From Cornus controversa (lineage: Eukaryota > Streptophyta > Magnoliopsida > Cornales > Cornaceae), in the NCBI GenBank assembly GCA_026545225.1, contig CM048849.1, positions 11,023,541 through 11,087,540 on the forward strand: DNA of 64,000 bases, read 5' to 3'. Position 1 is the stretch's first letter. Each line of letters opens with the position of its first letter. Below, piece after piece: positions 31,370 through 43,502 of the stretch. The notes below the pieces were generated by a model. It saw only the letters and a program-made list of their open reading frames with translations. It had not been told where the DNA came from and made no database searches. Position numbers and translations under genes: made by a program.

Positions 31370-33845
31370 TGTAATACCCCGTAAATTTTGAGGATATTTA
31401 AATTAGGTTTTTATTATTTAATTGGGTTTTAATTATTTAAATGTTTTAGTTAATTTTATCAATGTCTGCTTTTATTTGTTTAACGTGGATGTTTTAATTG
31501 TTGTTAAGTGTTGATTTATTTTAATTGTGTGTGAAATATTTGTTTTAAATGTAGTTTTTCTTTTAAATAAAAATATATGGGTTTTTGGGCTGCATGTTCT
31601 TTCATTTTTAATTATTATCAGGTTGGGCTATATATATTTATATATAGGTGGGCTAAATATTTTATATTTATTAGTTTAATTGTTTAGGAATTATTTTTAG
31701 TTTTCTAGAAATAAAATTAAATAAGAGAAAAGAAATTAGGGTTCAGTAGTTTCTACGCATAGACAGGGAGAAAACGGCAGACGCCGAAAAAAGGGAGAGA
31801 AGGTGATTTTGTTCAAAATCATAAGGCAAGTTCAATCTCTTCACTTCTCCTTTGAACTTGTAAATATAGATTAATTTTTGTTTTGCTTGAATATACGTAT
31901 ATACATGTATATCTTTGTATATAACTATGTAATTGTATATTAATGCATTTTATGGGATTTTCGTGTATTAAACATAAGTAATCTATGGATTTGGTATAGT
32001 TATGGGGTAAATTTTCATATGTATATATGTGTATATATGAGTATATATATATATATATAAAAGAGATTTGTGTTGACTGTAAACGTCATTTTTGAAGGTT
32101 TTTGTTCGGATTAAATTGTTGATCTTGCTCTCCTGAATAGTCCCTGTAAGTTTGACAGTGAATCGTTTGGTAGTTTGACGGGAATTTAAGTTTGAAATTT
32201 TAGAACCCTAAAACTTGAATTTGAGGCTTTTTGATGTAGGCTACAAAAGGTGGGGATTTTTTGTACCAAATGAAAATAGAGATCAAGGGAAGCATTTTGG
32301 TATAAAAAAATACATGTTTTGGTGCCCGGAAGTGGTCGAAAAAGGGGCTGGAAGTTGGCTGTTGCAGGTTGGGGTGCGTTTGGGGAACAGGGGCTACTGG
32401 AGTATGAAGATGAACCAGCGCATGCGCGCGCCCATGTGCACCGTCGATGCGTGGGGGTGCATGCGGTGGTTTTCTGCGGCTAGCAGGGACAGAAAAAATT
32501 CTTGTCCGGTCCCACTCAAAGATCCCACCCACTGGGCCCAATCCATAATATTTTAATATGTTCTTAAAATTTTAAGTCATTTTTAAATGTAGAAAAATAG
32601 GAAAAAATGTTTTAAATTACCGAAAAATTCTAAAATATTCCCATAAATTCTAATAGGACTTTTAGAGACAGATTATGCACAGAAACCTAGGTTAGAGCTA
32701 GGTTTAGACACACTTGATGTTTAAATGGGAGGGTAGGCTTTAATATAGGGTTTTCTTTTTATTTTAATTGTTTAATTTTTCCTTTAATTATTTCTTTGCT
32801 TTCATGAAGGTTCTTGGTAAATTATGTGATGTTTAGATCAGTTTATGGGATTATGTTAAACTCAGTTACTGTCATGATATGTTGTGTCATTTTAATTGTT
32901 TAAATAATAAATGTGACGATAAGATTTTCAGGATTGTAATTAGCATGCTTTTAAGTGTCTTAGATTATTATTTAAAAGTATTATATCGGTATGTCAGGAT
33001 TGCCTAATACCTAATAAGGCATCTATTCATTATATTTTCAGCATGTTAGGATTGCCTAATACCTAATAAGTTATCTATTCATTATATTTTTGGCATGTCA
33101 GGATTTTCAGGCATGTCAGGATTGCTTAATACCTAATAAGGTATCTATTCATTTTATTTTCAGCATGTCAAGATTGTCAGGCATGTCAGGATTGCCTAAT
33201 ACCTAATAAGGTATCTATACATTATATTTTTTGGTATGCCGGGATTGACACTTGTTAAAAACTTAGAAACTTGCTCTACCTTTATTATGATAATGGATGG
33301 GTTGGTTCAGAACGTAGTTCTAATTATATTCTGAGACAAAAGATTAGTTGATAAATGGTACAGTCGTATCTAGATGTTATTCATTGTCCTTATATAGAGG
33401 GTATGCTTACCAGTTCTCTGATTAGGTGGTAGTAGATGGAACTTGCTTGCAGGTTTAACCCACTTTGTTGATATTTTAGGTCCCAGGTCGGTCCCACCGC
33501 GAGGATAGAGTCTTGAGTTCATAGATTGTGGCAGTCATATTTCCTTATCAGTTTTTCAGAGTTGGGATCTGTTCTTTTCTTTATGTTTAGGATATGAACC
33601 TTTTGGAACGATGTTTTAGATTATTTAATCTTTCTTATATTTTGAGTTTAGGGGTCCTTGGGTTACAGGACTTCCAAGTTGTAGTGTTCAGACTCTCAAT
33701 TTTATTTTATTATATTATTCATTCTCTCAGTTTAATTTTTCTTTATCCATGTATTCTGTGCTTGCATGCAATCAATTGCAGGTATTCCTTATATTTTGTG
33801 TATGAGACTGGCCACCTCATGTATGAGATTGTAAGGGGTATTTCA
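31370..33845 (+). repeat. 5' LTR, family A element
   Basis: TG start and TTTCA end, then the primer site. It contains at 32989-33250 four copies of a unit with hairpin ATACCTaataAGGTAT and TCAGGATTGCC, a short TA run near 32046, and a GC patch (32400-32535). Confidence 0.9.
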
Positions 33846-33847
33846 GT

Positions 33848-33859
33848 TGGTATTAGAGC
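33848..33859 (+). other. Primer binding site (one mismatch)
   Basis: TGGTATTAGAGC, initiator-Met tRNA type with C to T at position 7, two bases after the LTR. Confidence 0.8.
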
Positions 33860-34014
33860 ACTCCAGGTTTGAGTATTCTTAGGTCCTTAGGGTCTTTCGT
33901 ATGGTATCTTCTGCGTTGCATATTCTGATAAATAAAATCTAAGTATAGGACTGATCATACTCTATACGTTTTAGTCTATTGTTGGGGTATTGATGTTTCT
34001 CTGTTCATTTTCAG

Positions 34015-35210
34015 ATGCCACCATGTAGGAGGAATGTGAACCAAATCCGGGGTTAGGACAATGCTCAGGGTGGAAACACTGAACTTTCTCCCAATTTGGC
34101 AGCTATCATTGCTCAGGCTGTAGCTACAGGAGTGGCAACTGATCTTCAGAATCAGCAGCCACCGTAGATGGTGCATGTTCCATTACCAGTGAAGCAGCCT
34201 ATCAGTTGGGATAGGGTTCGAAATTTCTTCAAAAAAGGGAATCCACCAAAGTTTCCAGGGTCCACAGAGGTGAAAGAAGCGTATCAGTGGAGGAAATACA
34301 TTGAACGCCATCTTCACATGATTATGTACACCGAAGTCTAGAAGCAGGTGCTAGCTACCTTAAGCTAGTGGGTGATGCCTTACAGTGGTGGGAGTCAGTT
34401 ACTACCGTGGTGGAGCAGAGTATTTTGACATATAAAGAGTTTTAAGCCTGATTTGACAGTAAGTACTTCCTGTATGCAGTGAGAGCGGCTAAGAAGAGGG
34501 AGTTCCTGGACCTACAGCAGAGGGATAGGACAGTCACAAAATATGAGCAAGAGTTTACCAGCCTCTCTTTGTTTACACCTAAGGAGGTGAACACTGAAGA
34601 AAAGAAGAAGAACTGCTCCGTAAATGGATTGAATTGGCATATTTGATAGGTCATTGTGGGATGTCTAGCTTATACCACTTATGCTCAGGTGGTTGATGTT
34701 GCACTGCAACACTGTCAATTGAGGAGGGATTACAAGAAAGGCAAAGGGGAGAAACAAAATGATGAGGACTTTGCTAGTTAGACAACGGAGAGGAGAAATG
34801 GTAATGGTGGCAAACAGTTTGGCAGGGGCATTTACCCAGGGCAGCAACTGTGGAAGAAACATAGTGGTCATAATGATGTTCAGAGAGGGGAAGCCTCTAC
34901 TCACAGGAAACAGAATGGAGTACCGCAAATAGGTCAGTCTCAGCCTCAGGGTAATCAGTTGAGGAGGTCTATTGGTATATTCAGAGGAAATTGTTATGCA
35001 TGTGGTGAGCTTGGGCATTCAATCAAATACTACCCCAATACTAATCAGGGACAGTTTGGTCAGCAGGGATAGAGACATCAACCACCCTTGCCGGCACCAC
35101 AAGTTCCACGGACGGCATCGCCCGCGGGGTAACCTGGTCAATAGATGCACTATAGGAGGGTCTACAACGTCATGCCATATGATGTGTAGGCTCCTCATAC
35201 GATTGAGGGT
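34015..35210 (+). pseudogene. Family A gag (broken)
   Basis: The ATG at 34015 opens with MPPCRRN. The gag core follows (GNPPKFPGSTEVKEAYQWRK, then LVGDALQWWESV and a REFLDLQQ segment). A knuckle CYACGELGHSIKYY at about 34993 has the last Cys changed to Tyr. Stops at 34053, 34166 and 34340, further stops near 34444 and 34646, and a slip near 34355 prevent expression. The product would package element RNA and direct integration-complex assembly. Confidence 0.8.
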
Positions 35211-35507
35211 ATGTTTCTAATCAATGGTAAAATCGATCGTGCTTTATTTGATACTGGTGCATCCGATTCTTTTATATCTCGATCATTTGTTAGATTATCT
35301 AGTATGCTCACTCAACTGTGTACTTCTTTATTTAGTATTACTACACCATTTGGGGTTAGTATGGTTTTACGAGAATGCTATAGTCAGGTCACTGTAGACA
35401 TTGGTAGACTCAAGTTCTTGGCAGACCTACTGGTCTTGGATATGCATTCTTATGATGTCATACTCGAAATGGATTGGTTATCATATTATCATGCTCAGGT
35501 TAATTGA
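35211..35507 (+). pseudogene. Family A aspartic protease
   Basis: The catalytic motif ALFDTGASDSFIS begins at about 35241 with D at 35250. A second motif, YDVILEMDWLSYY (about 35451), corresponds to the family's VILGMDWL with Gly changed to Glu. The frame is open for 98 residues. It is flanked by stops on both sides. Confidence 0.85.
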
Positions 35508-35639
35508 TATGATAAGACAATTATTTTTGCTATACTGGGTAAGGAGATGCATTTGGTTGCTATGCCGCAATCAAATGGAGGGTCTAGCACACACTTATTC
35601 TTTATCAGCGATGAGTCTCAAGAGGTAACTACAGTTTCT

Positions 35640-36663
35640 CTAGATTCCATTCCAGTGGTACGAGACTATTAGGATGTGTTTCAGGAAATCCTAGGGTTAC
35701 TACGGAGTCGTGAGATAGACTTTGTCATTAATTTAGCTCCAGGCACCACGCTTATTGTTAGGGCCCCATATAGAATGGCGCCTGTGAAAATGAGAGAGCT
35801 GAAGGATCAGATTCAGCAGCTTCTTAGTCAAAAGTTCATTCGCAGGAGCACTTCATCGTGGGGAGCACTAGTACTGTTTGTGAAAATGAAGAACTTTCCA
35901 CCTTTGTATACACTACAGAGAGTTGAATAAGGTCATAATCTGCAACAAGTACTCATTGCCAAGGATTGATGACATGTTCGATCAGCTAAAGGGAGCCACC
36001 TATTTCTCAAAGATAGGTTTGATATTCGGGTATCATCAGCTTCGGGTTAGGGAGCAGGATGTACCAAAGACAGCTTTTCTTACCATATATGGGTCTTATA
36101 AGTTCTGGGTTATGCCTTTCGGGTTGACGAACACCCCAGTTGTCTTCATGGATCTGATGAACAGAGTGTTCAGAGCCTACTCAGATCAATTTGTTATTGT
36201 CTTTATCGATGACATTCTGATTTATTCTAGATCAGAGGAGGATCACGCCAGACATCTCAGTATTGTTCTACACACACTGAGAGACCATCAGTTGTATGCA
36301 AAGTTTGAGCAATGTGATTTCTGGCAGAGGGAGGTGAAGTTTTTGGGTCATGTAGTATCTAAGAAGGGGATAGCGGTCGATCCAAGTAAGGTGTCAGCAG
36401 TTCTGGAGTGGGGGCAACTTGCCTCACCCTCAGAGATTCGTAGTTTTTTGGGGTTAACTGGTTATTACCATAAGTTCATTCAGGGTTTTTCCAAGATTGC
36501 TGGTCCGCTCACCCATTTAACCAAAAAGGGTGTGCCTTTCATGTGGGATGATTCATGTCAAGCAGTGTTTGATGAGTTAAATAGCAGGCTAACAACTGCA
36601 CCTATCCTAGCTACTCCCCAAAGCGGAATTGAATACTTGGTATATACTGATGTATCATTGTAG
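35640..36663 (+). pseudogene. Family A reverse transcriptase (frameshifted)
   Basis: Block 1 (35676-35930) has YRMAPVKMRELKDQIQQLL and FIRRSTSSWGA. A one-base slip near 35900 shifts the CIDYRELNK region into another frame. Block 2 (35923-36663) has [25 protein letters not shown] (the D of SKIDL replaced by G), VMPFGLTN, the catalytic FIDD at 36202-36213 and [11 protein letters not shown]. It ends at TAG 36661. Confidence 0.9.
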
Positions 36664-36990
36664 GGTTTGAGTTGTGTGTTCATGCAGGAGGAGAGGCCGA
36701 TATATTATTCTTCACGTAAGCTTAAGCCTCACGAGCTTAATTACCCGACTCACAATCTAGAGTTAGCAGCTGTGGTTTTTGCCTTAAGGATTTGGAGGCA
36801 TTACCTTTTGGGTGAGACTTTCAGAATGCTCAGCGACCACAAGAGTTTGCAGTATCTGTTCTCCCAGAAGGAACTGAATATGAGACAGCACAAGTGGTTG
36901 GAGTTCATGAAAGATTATCATTTTTTCATCTAGTACCACCGGGGGAAAGCGAACGTTGTAGCTGATGCACTTAGTCACCAACCCTATGCT
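36664..36990 (+). pseudogene. Family A RNase H
   Basis: It continues the RT frame after the TAG at 36661 ([18 protein letters not shown]). [20 protein letters not shown] and [13 protein letters not shown] are followed by a [11 protein letters not shown] segment. A TAG at 36931 interrupts before YHRGKANVVADALS. The first acidic residue (YTD) is present. It would degrade the RNA strand during reverse transcription. Confidence 0.85.
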
Positions 36991-37099
36991 AATCTTTTCG
37001 TTCTATTTGAAGCACAGTGGAATGACTTGAGCAGCATTGATGCTTTAGCTGACGCTTTTGTAGCATGTGCAGTGGTTACACCTGCTATCATTCGGAGAG

Positions 37100-38169
37100 T
37101 AATTGCAGAGTAACGTACTGACCCGTAGTGCGTAGAGAAAGTAGTTGAGTTGAAATATGGGAAAGTACCATTCTATACCGTGGGTACATATGAAGGATTG
37201 AGATATAAGGGGTGGTTAGTGGTTCCTCTTAAGGATGATTTGAGGAGGGCAGTGATGAGTGAGGCTTATAGTATATTTGTTTTTAAATGTAGCACTTGTC
37301 AAATGATCAAGATTGATCACCAGAGACTGTTGAGATCTTTACAGCCACTACCTATACCGGAGTGGAAATAGGAGAGCATCTCTATGGACTTCATTGTGGA
37401 ACTTCCCACCTCATAGTGGAATCATGATGCTATTTGGGTGATAGTGGACAGGTTGACAAAATTAACCAATTTCTTGCCAGTTCGCTCGAGTTACACCTTA
37501 GAGCAATACGTGAAGCTTTACATTATAGAGATAGTGAAGCTACATGGCATACCTTTGTCCATTATATCGGATAAAGATTCGAACTTTGTTTCAAAGTTTT
37601 GGAAGAGTTTTCAATAAGCTATGGGTACAGCTCTGCATCTCAGTACAACCTATCACCCTCAGGCCGATGGTCAGACTGAGAAGGTTAATCAGACTTTGGA
37701 GGATATGTTGTAAGCATGTGTACTCGACTTCAAAGGTAATTGGGAGAGTTACTTGCCACTCATTAAGTTTGTTTACAATAATAGTTATCAAAAGACTATT
37801 GGTATGACACAATTCGAGGCTCTGTATGGGCGCCCATGTAGGTCGCCTGTATGTTGGTTGGAGGTTGGAGAGAATAAATTCTTGGATCCTGAATTCATTA
37901 AGGACACATTCGAGAAAGTCGCTATTATTAGAGACCGTATGAGGACTGCTCAGAATAGACAGAAGAGTTATGCTGATCAGAGAACTCGAGCACTAGAGTT
38001 CATGGTGGGGGATCATGTTTTACTCAAGGTTTCTCCCATGAAGGGAGTAATGTGGTTTGGGAAAAAGGGGAAGTTATCGCCTTGTTTAGTGGGTTCTTTC
38101 ATGATTATTGACAGGATTAGGACAGTAGCATATAGATTGGCATTACTAGACAATGCACAGGGTGCATAA
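37100..38169 (+). pseudogene. Family A integrase with collapsed zinc module
   Basis: The core acids D 37387 (MDFIVELP), D 37570 (SDKDSNF) and E 37678 (GQTEKVNQ) are all present, followed by the family's QFEALYGRPCRSPVCW motif. The N-terminal HHCC module is mostly deleted: DDLRRAVMSEAYSIFVFKCS runs straight to CSTCQ, with both histidines and about 45 residues missing. Stops at 37369, 37414, 37616 and 37711 also break it. Confidence 0.85.
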
Positions 38170-38432
38170 TATTTTTTATGTTGTGAAAATTCCTCAGGGA
38201 TGAGGATACTTATCAGCATATTGAGGTTGGGGAGATTGAGTTGCAGCCAGATGCAACATATGTGGAACAACCTTACTATATTCTTGACCGTAGGAACCTG
38301 GTCCTTCGTTCCAAGACTATTCCTTTAGTTCATGTTCAATGGAGCCACCACAATGAGGCGAAGTTCACTTGAGAAAGGGAGGATGAGATAAAGAAAAAAT
38401 ATCCAGAGCTTTTTATTTCAGGTATGAGGTGA
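38170..38432 (+). pseudogene. Family A integrase C-terminal chromodomain
   Basis: After a frame slip near 38200 one frame reads DATYVEQPYYILDRRNLVLR, then KTIPLVHVQWSHHNEAKFT, a stop, and EREDEIKKKYPELF. This is the aromatic/basic pattern of plant chromovirus chromodomains, which steer integration to heterochromatin. Confidence 0.7.
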
Positions 38433-38458
38433 ATTCCGATGAAGGAATTCCTCTTTTT

Positions 38459-38470
38459 AGGGGGGAAGAA
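38459..38470 (+). other. Polypurine tract of family A
   Basis: AGGGGGGAAGAA lies immediately before the 3' LTR start, the usual plus-strand primer. Confidence 0.75.
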
Positions 38471-39184
38471 TGTAATACCCCGTAAATTTTGAGGATATTT
38501 AAATTGGGTTTTTATTATTTAATTTGGTTTTAATTATTTAAATATTTTAGTTAATTTTGTCAATGCCTGCTTTTATTTGTTTAACGTGGATGTTTTAATT
38601 GTTGTTAAGTGTTGATTTATTTTAATTGTGTATGAAATATTTGTTTTAAATGTAGTTTTTCTTTTAAATAAAAATATGTGGGTTTTTGGGCTGCATGTTC
38701 TTTCATTTTTAATTATTATCAAGTTGGGATAGACTGTTGGGTTGGTCTATATATATTTATATATAGGTGGGATAAATATTTTATATTTATTAGTTTAATT
38801 ATTTAGGAATTATTTTTAGTTTTCTAGAAAGAAAATTAAATAAGAGAAAAGAAATTAGGGTTCAGTAGTTTCTAAGCATAGAGGGTTTCTACACCCAGAT
38901 AGGGAGAAAACGGAAGACGCCGGAAAAAGGGAAAGAAGGTGATTTTGTTCAAAATCATAAGGCAAGTTCAATCTCTTCACTTCCCCTTTGAACTTGTAAA
39001 CATAGATTGATTTTTGTGTTGCTTGAATATACGTATATACATGTATATCTTTGTATATAACTCTGTAATTGTATAATAATGCATGCTCAGGGATTTTCGT
39101 GGATTAAACATGAGTAGTCTATGGATTTGGTACAACTATGGGGTAAATTTTCATATGTATATACGTGTATATGAGTATATTGGC

Positions 39185-39230
<46 letters not shown>

Positions 39231-40894
39231 GAGATTTGTGTTGACTGTAAATGTCTTTTTGAAGTTTTTTGTTTCGATTAAATTGTTGATCTTGCTCCCT
39301 TGAATAGTCTCTGTAAGTTTGGTAGTGAATCGTTGGGTTGTTTGATGAGAATTTGAGTTTGAAATTTTAGAACCCTAAAACTTGAATTTTGGGCTTTTTG
39401 ATTTAGGCTACGAAAGGTAGGGATTTTTGTACCAAATGAAAGTATAGATCAAGGGAAGCATTTTGGTATAAAAAAATACATGTTTTGGTGCCCGGAAGTG
39501 GTCGAAAAAGGGCTGGGGTGCGTTTGGGGAACATGGATTGCTGGAGGATGAAGATGAAGCAGCGCACGCGCACGCTTACGGGCACCGCCGGTGAGTGGGG
39601 GCGTGTGCGACGGTTTTCGGCTGCCGGCGGGGACCGAAAAAATTCCCATTAGGTCCCTCTTGCCGAGCCCACCCACTGGGCCCAGTCCAAAATATTTTAA
39701 TATTTTTTAAAAAAATTAAATCATTTTTAAATGTAGAAAATTAGAAAAAAATGTTTCAAAATTTTGAAATATTCCAAAAAATTCTCAGAAATTTTAATAG
39801 GACTTTTAGAGGCAGATTATGCACAGAAACCTAGGTTAGAGCTAGGTTTAGACATCCTTGATGTTTAAATGGGAGGGTAGGCTTTAATGTGGGGTTTTCT
39901 TTTTATTTTAAGTGTTTAATTTTTCTTTTAATTATTTCTTTGCTTTCATGAAGGTTCTTGATTGATTATGTGATGTTTAGATCAGTTTATGGGATTATGT
40001 TAAACTTAGTTACTATCATGATATGTTGTGTCATTTTAATTGTTTAAATAATCAATGTGACGATAGAATTTTTCGGATTGTAATTAACATGCTTTTAAAT
40101 GTATTAGATTATTATTTAAAAGATTATATCGGCATTTCAGGATTGCCCAATACCTAATAAGGTATCTATTCAATATATTTTCGGCATGTCAGGATTGCCA
40201 GGCATATCAGGATTGCCTAATACCTAATAAGGTATCTATACATTATATTTTTTGGCATGTCGAGATTGCCACTTGTTAAAAACTTAGAAACTTGTTCTAC
40301 CTTTATTGTGATAATGGATGGGTTGGTTCAGAACGTAGTTCTAATTATTTTCTAAGACAGGAGATTAATTGATAGATGGTTTAGTCATATCTATATGTTA
40401 TTTACTATCCTCATATAGTGGGTATGCTTATCTGTTCTCTGATTTGGTGGTAGTAGAGGGAACTTGCTCATGTGTTTAACTCACTTTGTTGATATTTTAG
40501 ATCCCAGACCGGTCCCACCGCGAGGATAGAGTCTTGAGTTCGTAGATTGTGGTAATCATCTTTCCTTATTAGTTTTTCAAAGTAAGGACCTGTTCTGTTC
40601 TTTATGGTCAGGATATGAACTTTTTGGAACGCTGTTTTAGATTATTTAATCTTTCTTATATTTTGAGTTTAGGGGTCCTTGGGTTACAGGATTTCCAAGT
40701 TGTAGTGTTTAAACTCCCAATTTTATTTTATTATATTATTCATTCTCTCAGTTTAAGTTTTCTTTCCACATTTATTTATTTATTTAATATGTTATCCTTG
40801 TATTCTGTACTTGCATGCTATCAATTGTAGGTATTCTTTATATTTTATATATAAGACTGACCATCTCATGCGTGAGATTGTAGGGGGTATTGCA
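38471..40894 (+). repeat. 3' LTR, family A element
   Basis: Starts TGTAATACCC and ends GGGTATTGCA, followed by CCCAT. It has only two copies of the hairpin unit (40140-40250), where the 5' LTR has four. It has a much longer TA run (39187-39227). Confidence 0.9.
39187..39227. repeat. (AT)n microsatellite in the 3' LTR
   Basis: About 20 AT units. The equivalent site in the 5' LTR (about 32043-32060) has under ten, so the tract changed length after insertion. Confidence 0.9.
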
Positions 40895-40899
40895 CCCAT

Positions 40900-42559
40900 G
40901 CAAGTCGAGTCTTTGTCATTAATCACCATCTCGATCTTCCATAGCTAGCCTATTATCCACCACTGAACCTGACGCCGAAGTGCCACATTTGAATCCATCA
41001 CCTGGGTCTTTACCATACACAACTGAGCACAGTCCACTACCTTGTGTCGCGCAATCAAATAGCTATGAGTTTCTATGCACAACAATACCTACCAACCCAA
41101 ATGGGTCTCATTCTCCACTGCCAGACCACGCCATCACCGAAACCACCTTCGCGCGAGGAGCACTATGTAGCTATAAAAGAGATAGAGTGGTGAGGGAGAG
41201 AGAGAAAGAAAGAAAAAGAAAAGGAAGAGAGAAATGGAGGAAGAATAAAGAAAGGTGAGAGGGAGAATGAAATTTAGAGTGAGAAAGAGATAATCGGGAG
41301 GGAGATGGAGGAAGAGAGAAAAGAAGAAAAGAAAAAGAAAAGGAGGAAGGGAGAAAAATAAAATTTTTACCCTTCTTCAAGCTTCATGACATAACAAGGT
41401 CTTCTTCAGTGGAGCTTTGGTGGTGGTGAAAATTGATGGTGGTTTTGGCTTGGCTCAGCTGTCTGTTGGAGCTCAACAATACATAGAGACATGGTGATGC
41501 TACAATGGTGGGTGATCGACTAGAGCAAGGAATAACCAGATGAAGATCGTAGCGTCGGGCTTCGGATACTTGTCGGTGAAGTTGACGACGGTGGTGAAGC
41601 GACAAAGGTCCTTGGGTCTCCATTTGGTGGAAAGAATAGAGCATCGCCGACGGTGAAATGGAGCATGAGCGGAGCATGGTGTTCGGTGGATTGTGATGGG
41701 TTTTCTCTGTGGGTTTGCAATGGTCATAGTGGGTGTTGCTGGAATTTCAGGTAGTGGCCAGTTGGTGCTCGGATTGATGATGATATGGTGGTTTGGTGCT
41801 TAGCGAACAGAGCATGGTTATGATGATGGTTGAGGATGAACTTAATTGATGGTGGTTGGGCTGTGAGCTTCGATTGGTTGTGAGGTTGAGATCTTGGTGG
41901 TGATAGAGCTTGGTTCATGGCGAATTCTTCAAAAAAAATTATGTGGTGCTCGGAATGGTCATGGTAATGAAAACCCATTCGGTGAAGCTTAGTTGTTCAT
42001 GATTTATGATAGGGGTTTAGTGCCGGGTGTTGAAAATGGAGACCCAAGATGGGTTGTGGTGGTGGAGCTTGATGGTTGATGATGGTGCCGAGGTGGCTGA
42101 AGATGGTGGGTCTTTGTTTCTTGCCTATGATGGAGCTCGGTTCCAGTGGTGAGAAACCGTGATGACGGTGGCTGGAATTAGGTCAGTTTTGGTTGGTGGT
42201 GGTGTTGATGATGATAAACAATGGCGTGGTGATGAATATATAGCTATATATATAATGGTGATGGAGGAGGGTGGTGGAGAGGGGCTAGTCTTGGATAGTG
42301 GAGAGAGAGAGATGGAGGGGTGGGGGTTTGCAGAGAAAAAAAATATGGGGGCAATGTGGTCTTTTTATATACAAATTTTTTATTTTTATATAAAATCATT
42401 ATAAAAATGAAGGGCAGTTGTGACATTTCATGTTTAATTTAACGCCATTCTAACACCGTTTAGATGAAAAAGCTGACATGGTGTTTGTGACAAAATTTCA
42501 CAAAATTGTAGATGCGTGAAATTACATCAAACATCAAGGGGTGCCAATGATATTTACTC
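40900..42559. other. Right part of MULE C, no confident gene
   Basis: Follows the gypsy target duplication. It includes a GA-rich tract (41180-41370) and a GGTGGT/GATGGT-rich stretch (41400-42330). Short open frames on both strands (for example 40980-41258 and 41724-41978 minus) show no family motif. The composition suggests captured or low-complexity sequence. Confidence 0.5.
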
Positions 42560-42641
42560 TTTTGATTATATTCCATTAAAAAAGTGGGGTCAATTCACGC
42601 CTAAACTAAAAATAGAGTAGCTATTATGAAAAATGACAATA

Positions 42642-42669
42642 CTTACCTACTCACTAGTGAGTAGGTAAG
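42642..42669. repeat. Perfect 28-bp palindrome
   Basis: CTTACCTACTCACT followed by its exact reverse complement AGTGAGTAGGTAAG, with no loop. It lies in non-coding DNA between MULE C and the RH50-like gene. Confidence 0.9.
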
Positions 42670-43502
42670 CTGCACTATTCCAATAAAAAATGAACACATC
42701 AGCTTTAATTACAAATTTAAAATGTAATAAATAAAGATAATAAATGAGATTGACCCGTCAAGTAATTGACTTTCTATATTCACCCTTCTCTCTCTATCAC
42801 GTCTCTCTCCATTCTTCTTCCTCTCACCCTCCATGGACCATCATCACTTAAAAGACAACTATATATGATAGTATATTAATACACTGTATACACATAAACA
42901 CATGTATTGATCGATATATCAATTCTATTTAAGATGTTAAAATTCATGGAGGTCCAAACTCCTGTACTCTTTGTAATAGTTCAAAGATAAACTGTAGCAA
43001 GATTATGATTTTTCTTTTATTTTTCAACGAATATTCAATTTCAATCCAATTCATCACAAAATTGTTCTTATCTTATTACTTCATTTTTTTTTTGTTGTGA
43101 TCCATGTACTATCTCAAAACAACCGTCTCTCTCTACGTATATATGTGTATGTAAAAACTTTTATATCAAAATAGAGCATGAGGATTGATGAGAAAGAATA
43201 GTGGGTATCCATCCAAATATCAGAGATAACTACATAAAATAAAATTTTAAAATTGATGAATTTATTTTTTTATTAGAACATATCAATTATTAGGAGGAAA
43301 TACCTCCTCACCGTTGAGTCATTGTAATTAAACCATAATATTTTAACGACATGAATGGGGTCGGGGTATTATCCAGATCGATATTTTATAGCCCATCCAG
43401 AAGCAGCAGCAGCGGTGATAACTCCTTGCTTTGTTCATCGTCTGTCTCCTCTGCTAAAAAGAAACTCTTTGAGTGAGTGAATGCGGTGTTTTATTTGCGT
43501 GA
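42670..43502 (+). promoter_or_regulatory. Upstream region of the RH50-like gene
   Basis: Non-coding. A CT-rich stretch lies at 42780-42830. A possible TATA-like ATTTTATAG at 43384-43392 lies about 115 bp before the ATG. A CAG-rich leader (43400-43420) follows. No other gene was seen here. Confidence 0.4.

Larger units (their letters stand above)
31370..40894 (+). mobile_element. Complete family A Ty3/gypsy chromovirus (Tekay/Del type), 9.5 kb
   Basis: The LTRs start TGTAATACCCCGTAAATTTTG. The outer ends are flanked by CCCAT (31365-31369 and 40895-40899). Between them lie a Met-tRNA primer site, gag, protease, RT, RNase H, integrase with a chromodomain, and a polypurine tract. The RT/RNase H text ([15 protein letters not shown] and [15 protein letters not shown]) is typical of the Tekay/Del chromoviruses. 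Many stops and frameshifts are present. LTR lengths are 2476 and 2424 bp. It is inserted in MULE C and is therefore younger than it. Confidence 0.92.
30808..42559. mobile_element. Mutator-like element C (non-autonomous), 9-bp TSD, with nested gypsy
   Basis: The left end GGTTAAATATCACTGACACCC and the right end (minus strand) GAGTAAATATCATTGGCACCC are inverted. Both are followed by TGAGGTTTTATATAATTTCACG/TGATGTTTGATGTAATTTCACG-type text, cut here into shared blocks. The flanks TTTTTATTA (30799-30807) and TTTTGATTA (42560-42568) match at 8 of 9. Minus the gypsy element it is about 2.2 kb. The inner sequence is richer in GC and CCA/CAC words than its surroundings (31080-31365 and 40900-41160), so it may include captured host sequence. 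No transposase was seen. Confidence 0.75.

Noticed and set aside
41384-41978. Minus-strand open frames (His/Ser/Pro-rich)
   Set aside because: They overlap each other in several frames within GGTGGT/GATGGT-rich DNA inside MULE C. No recognisable domain.
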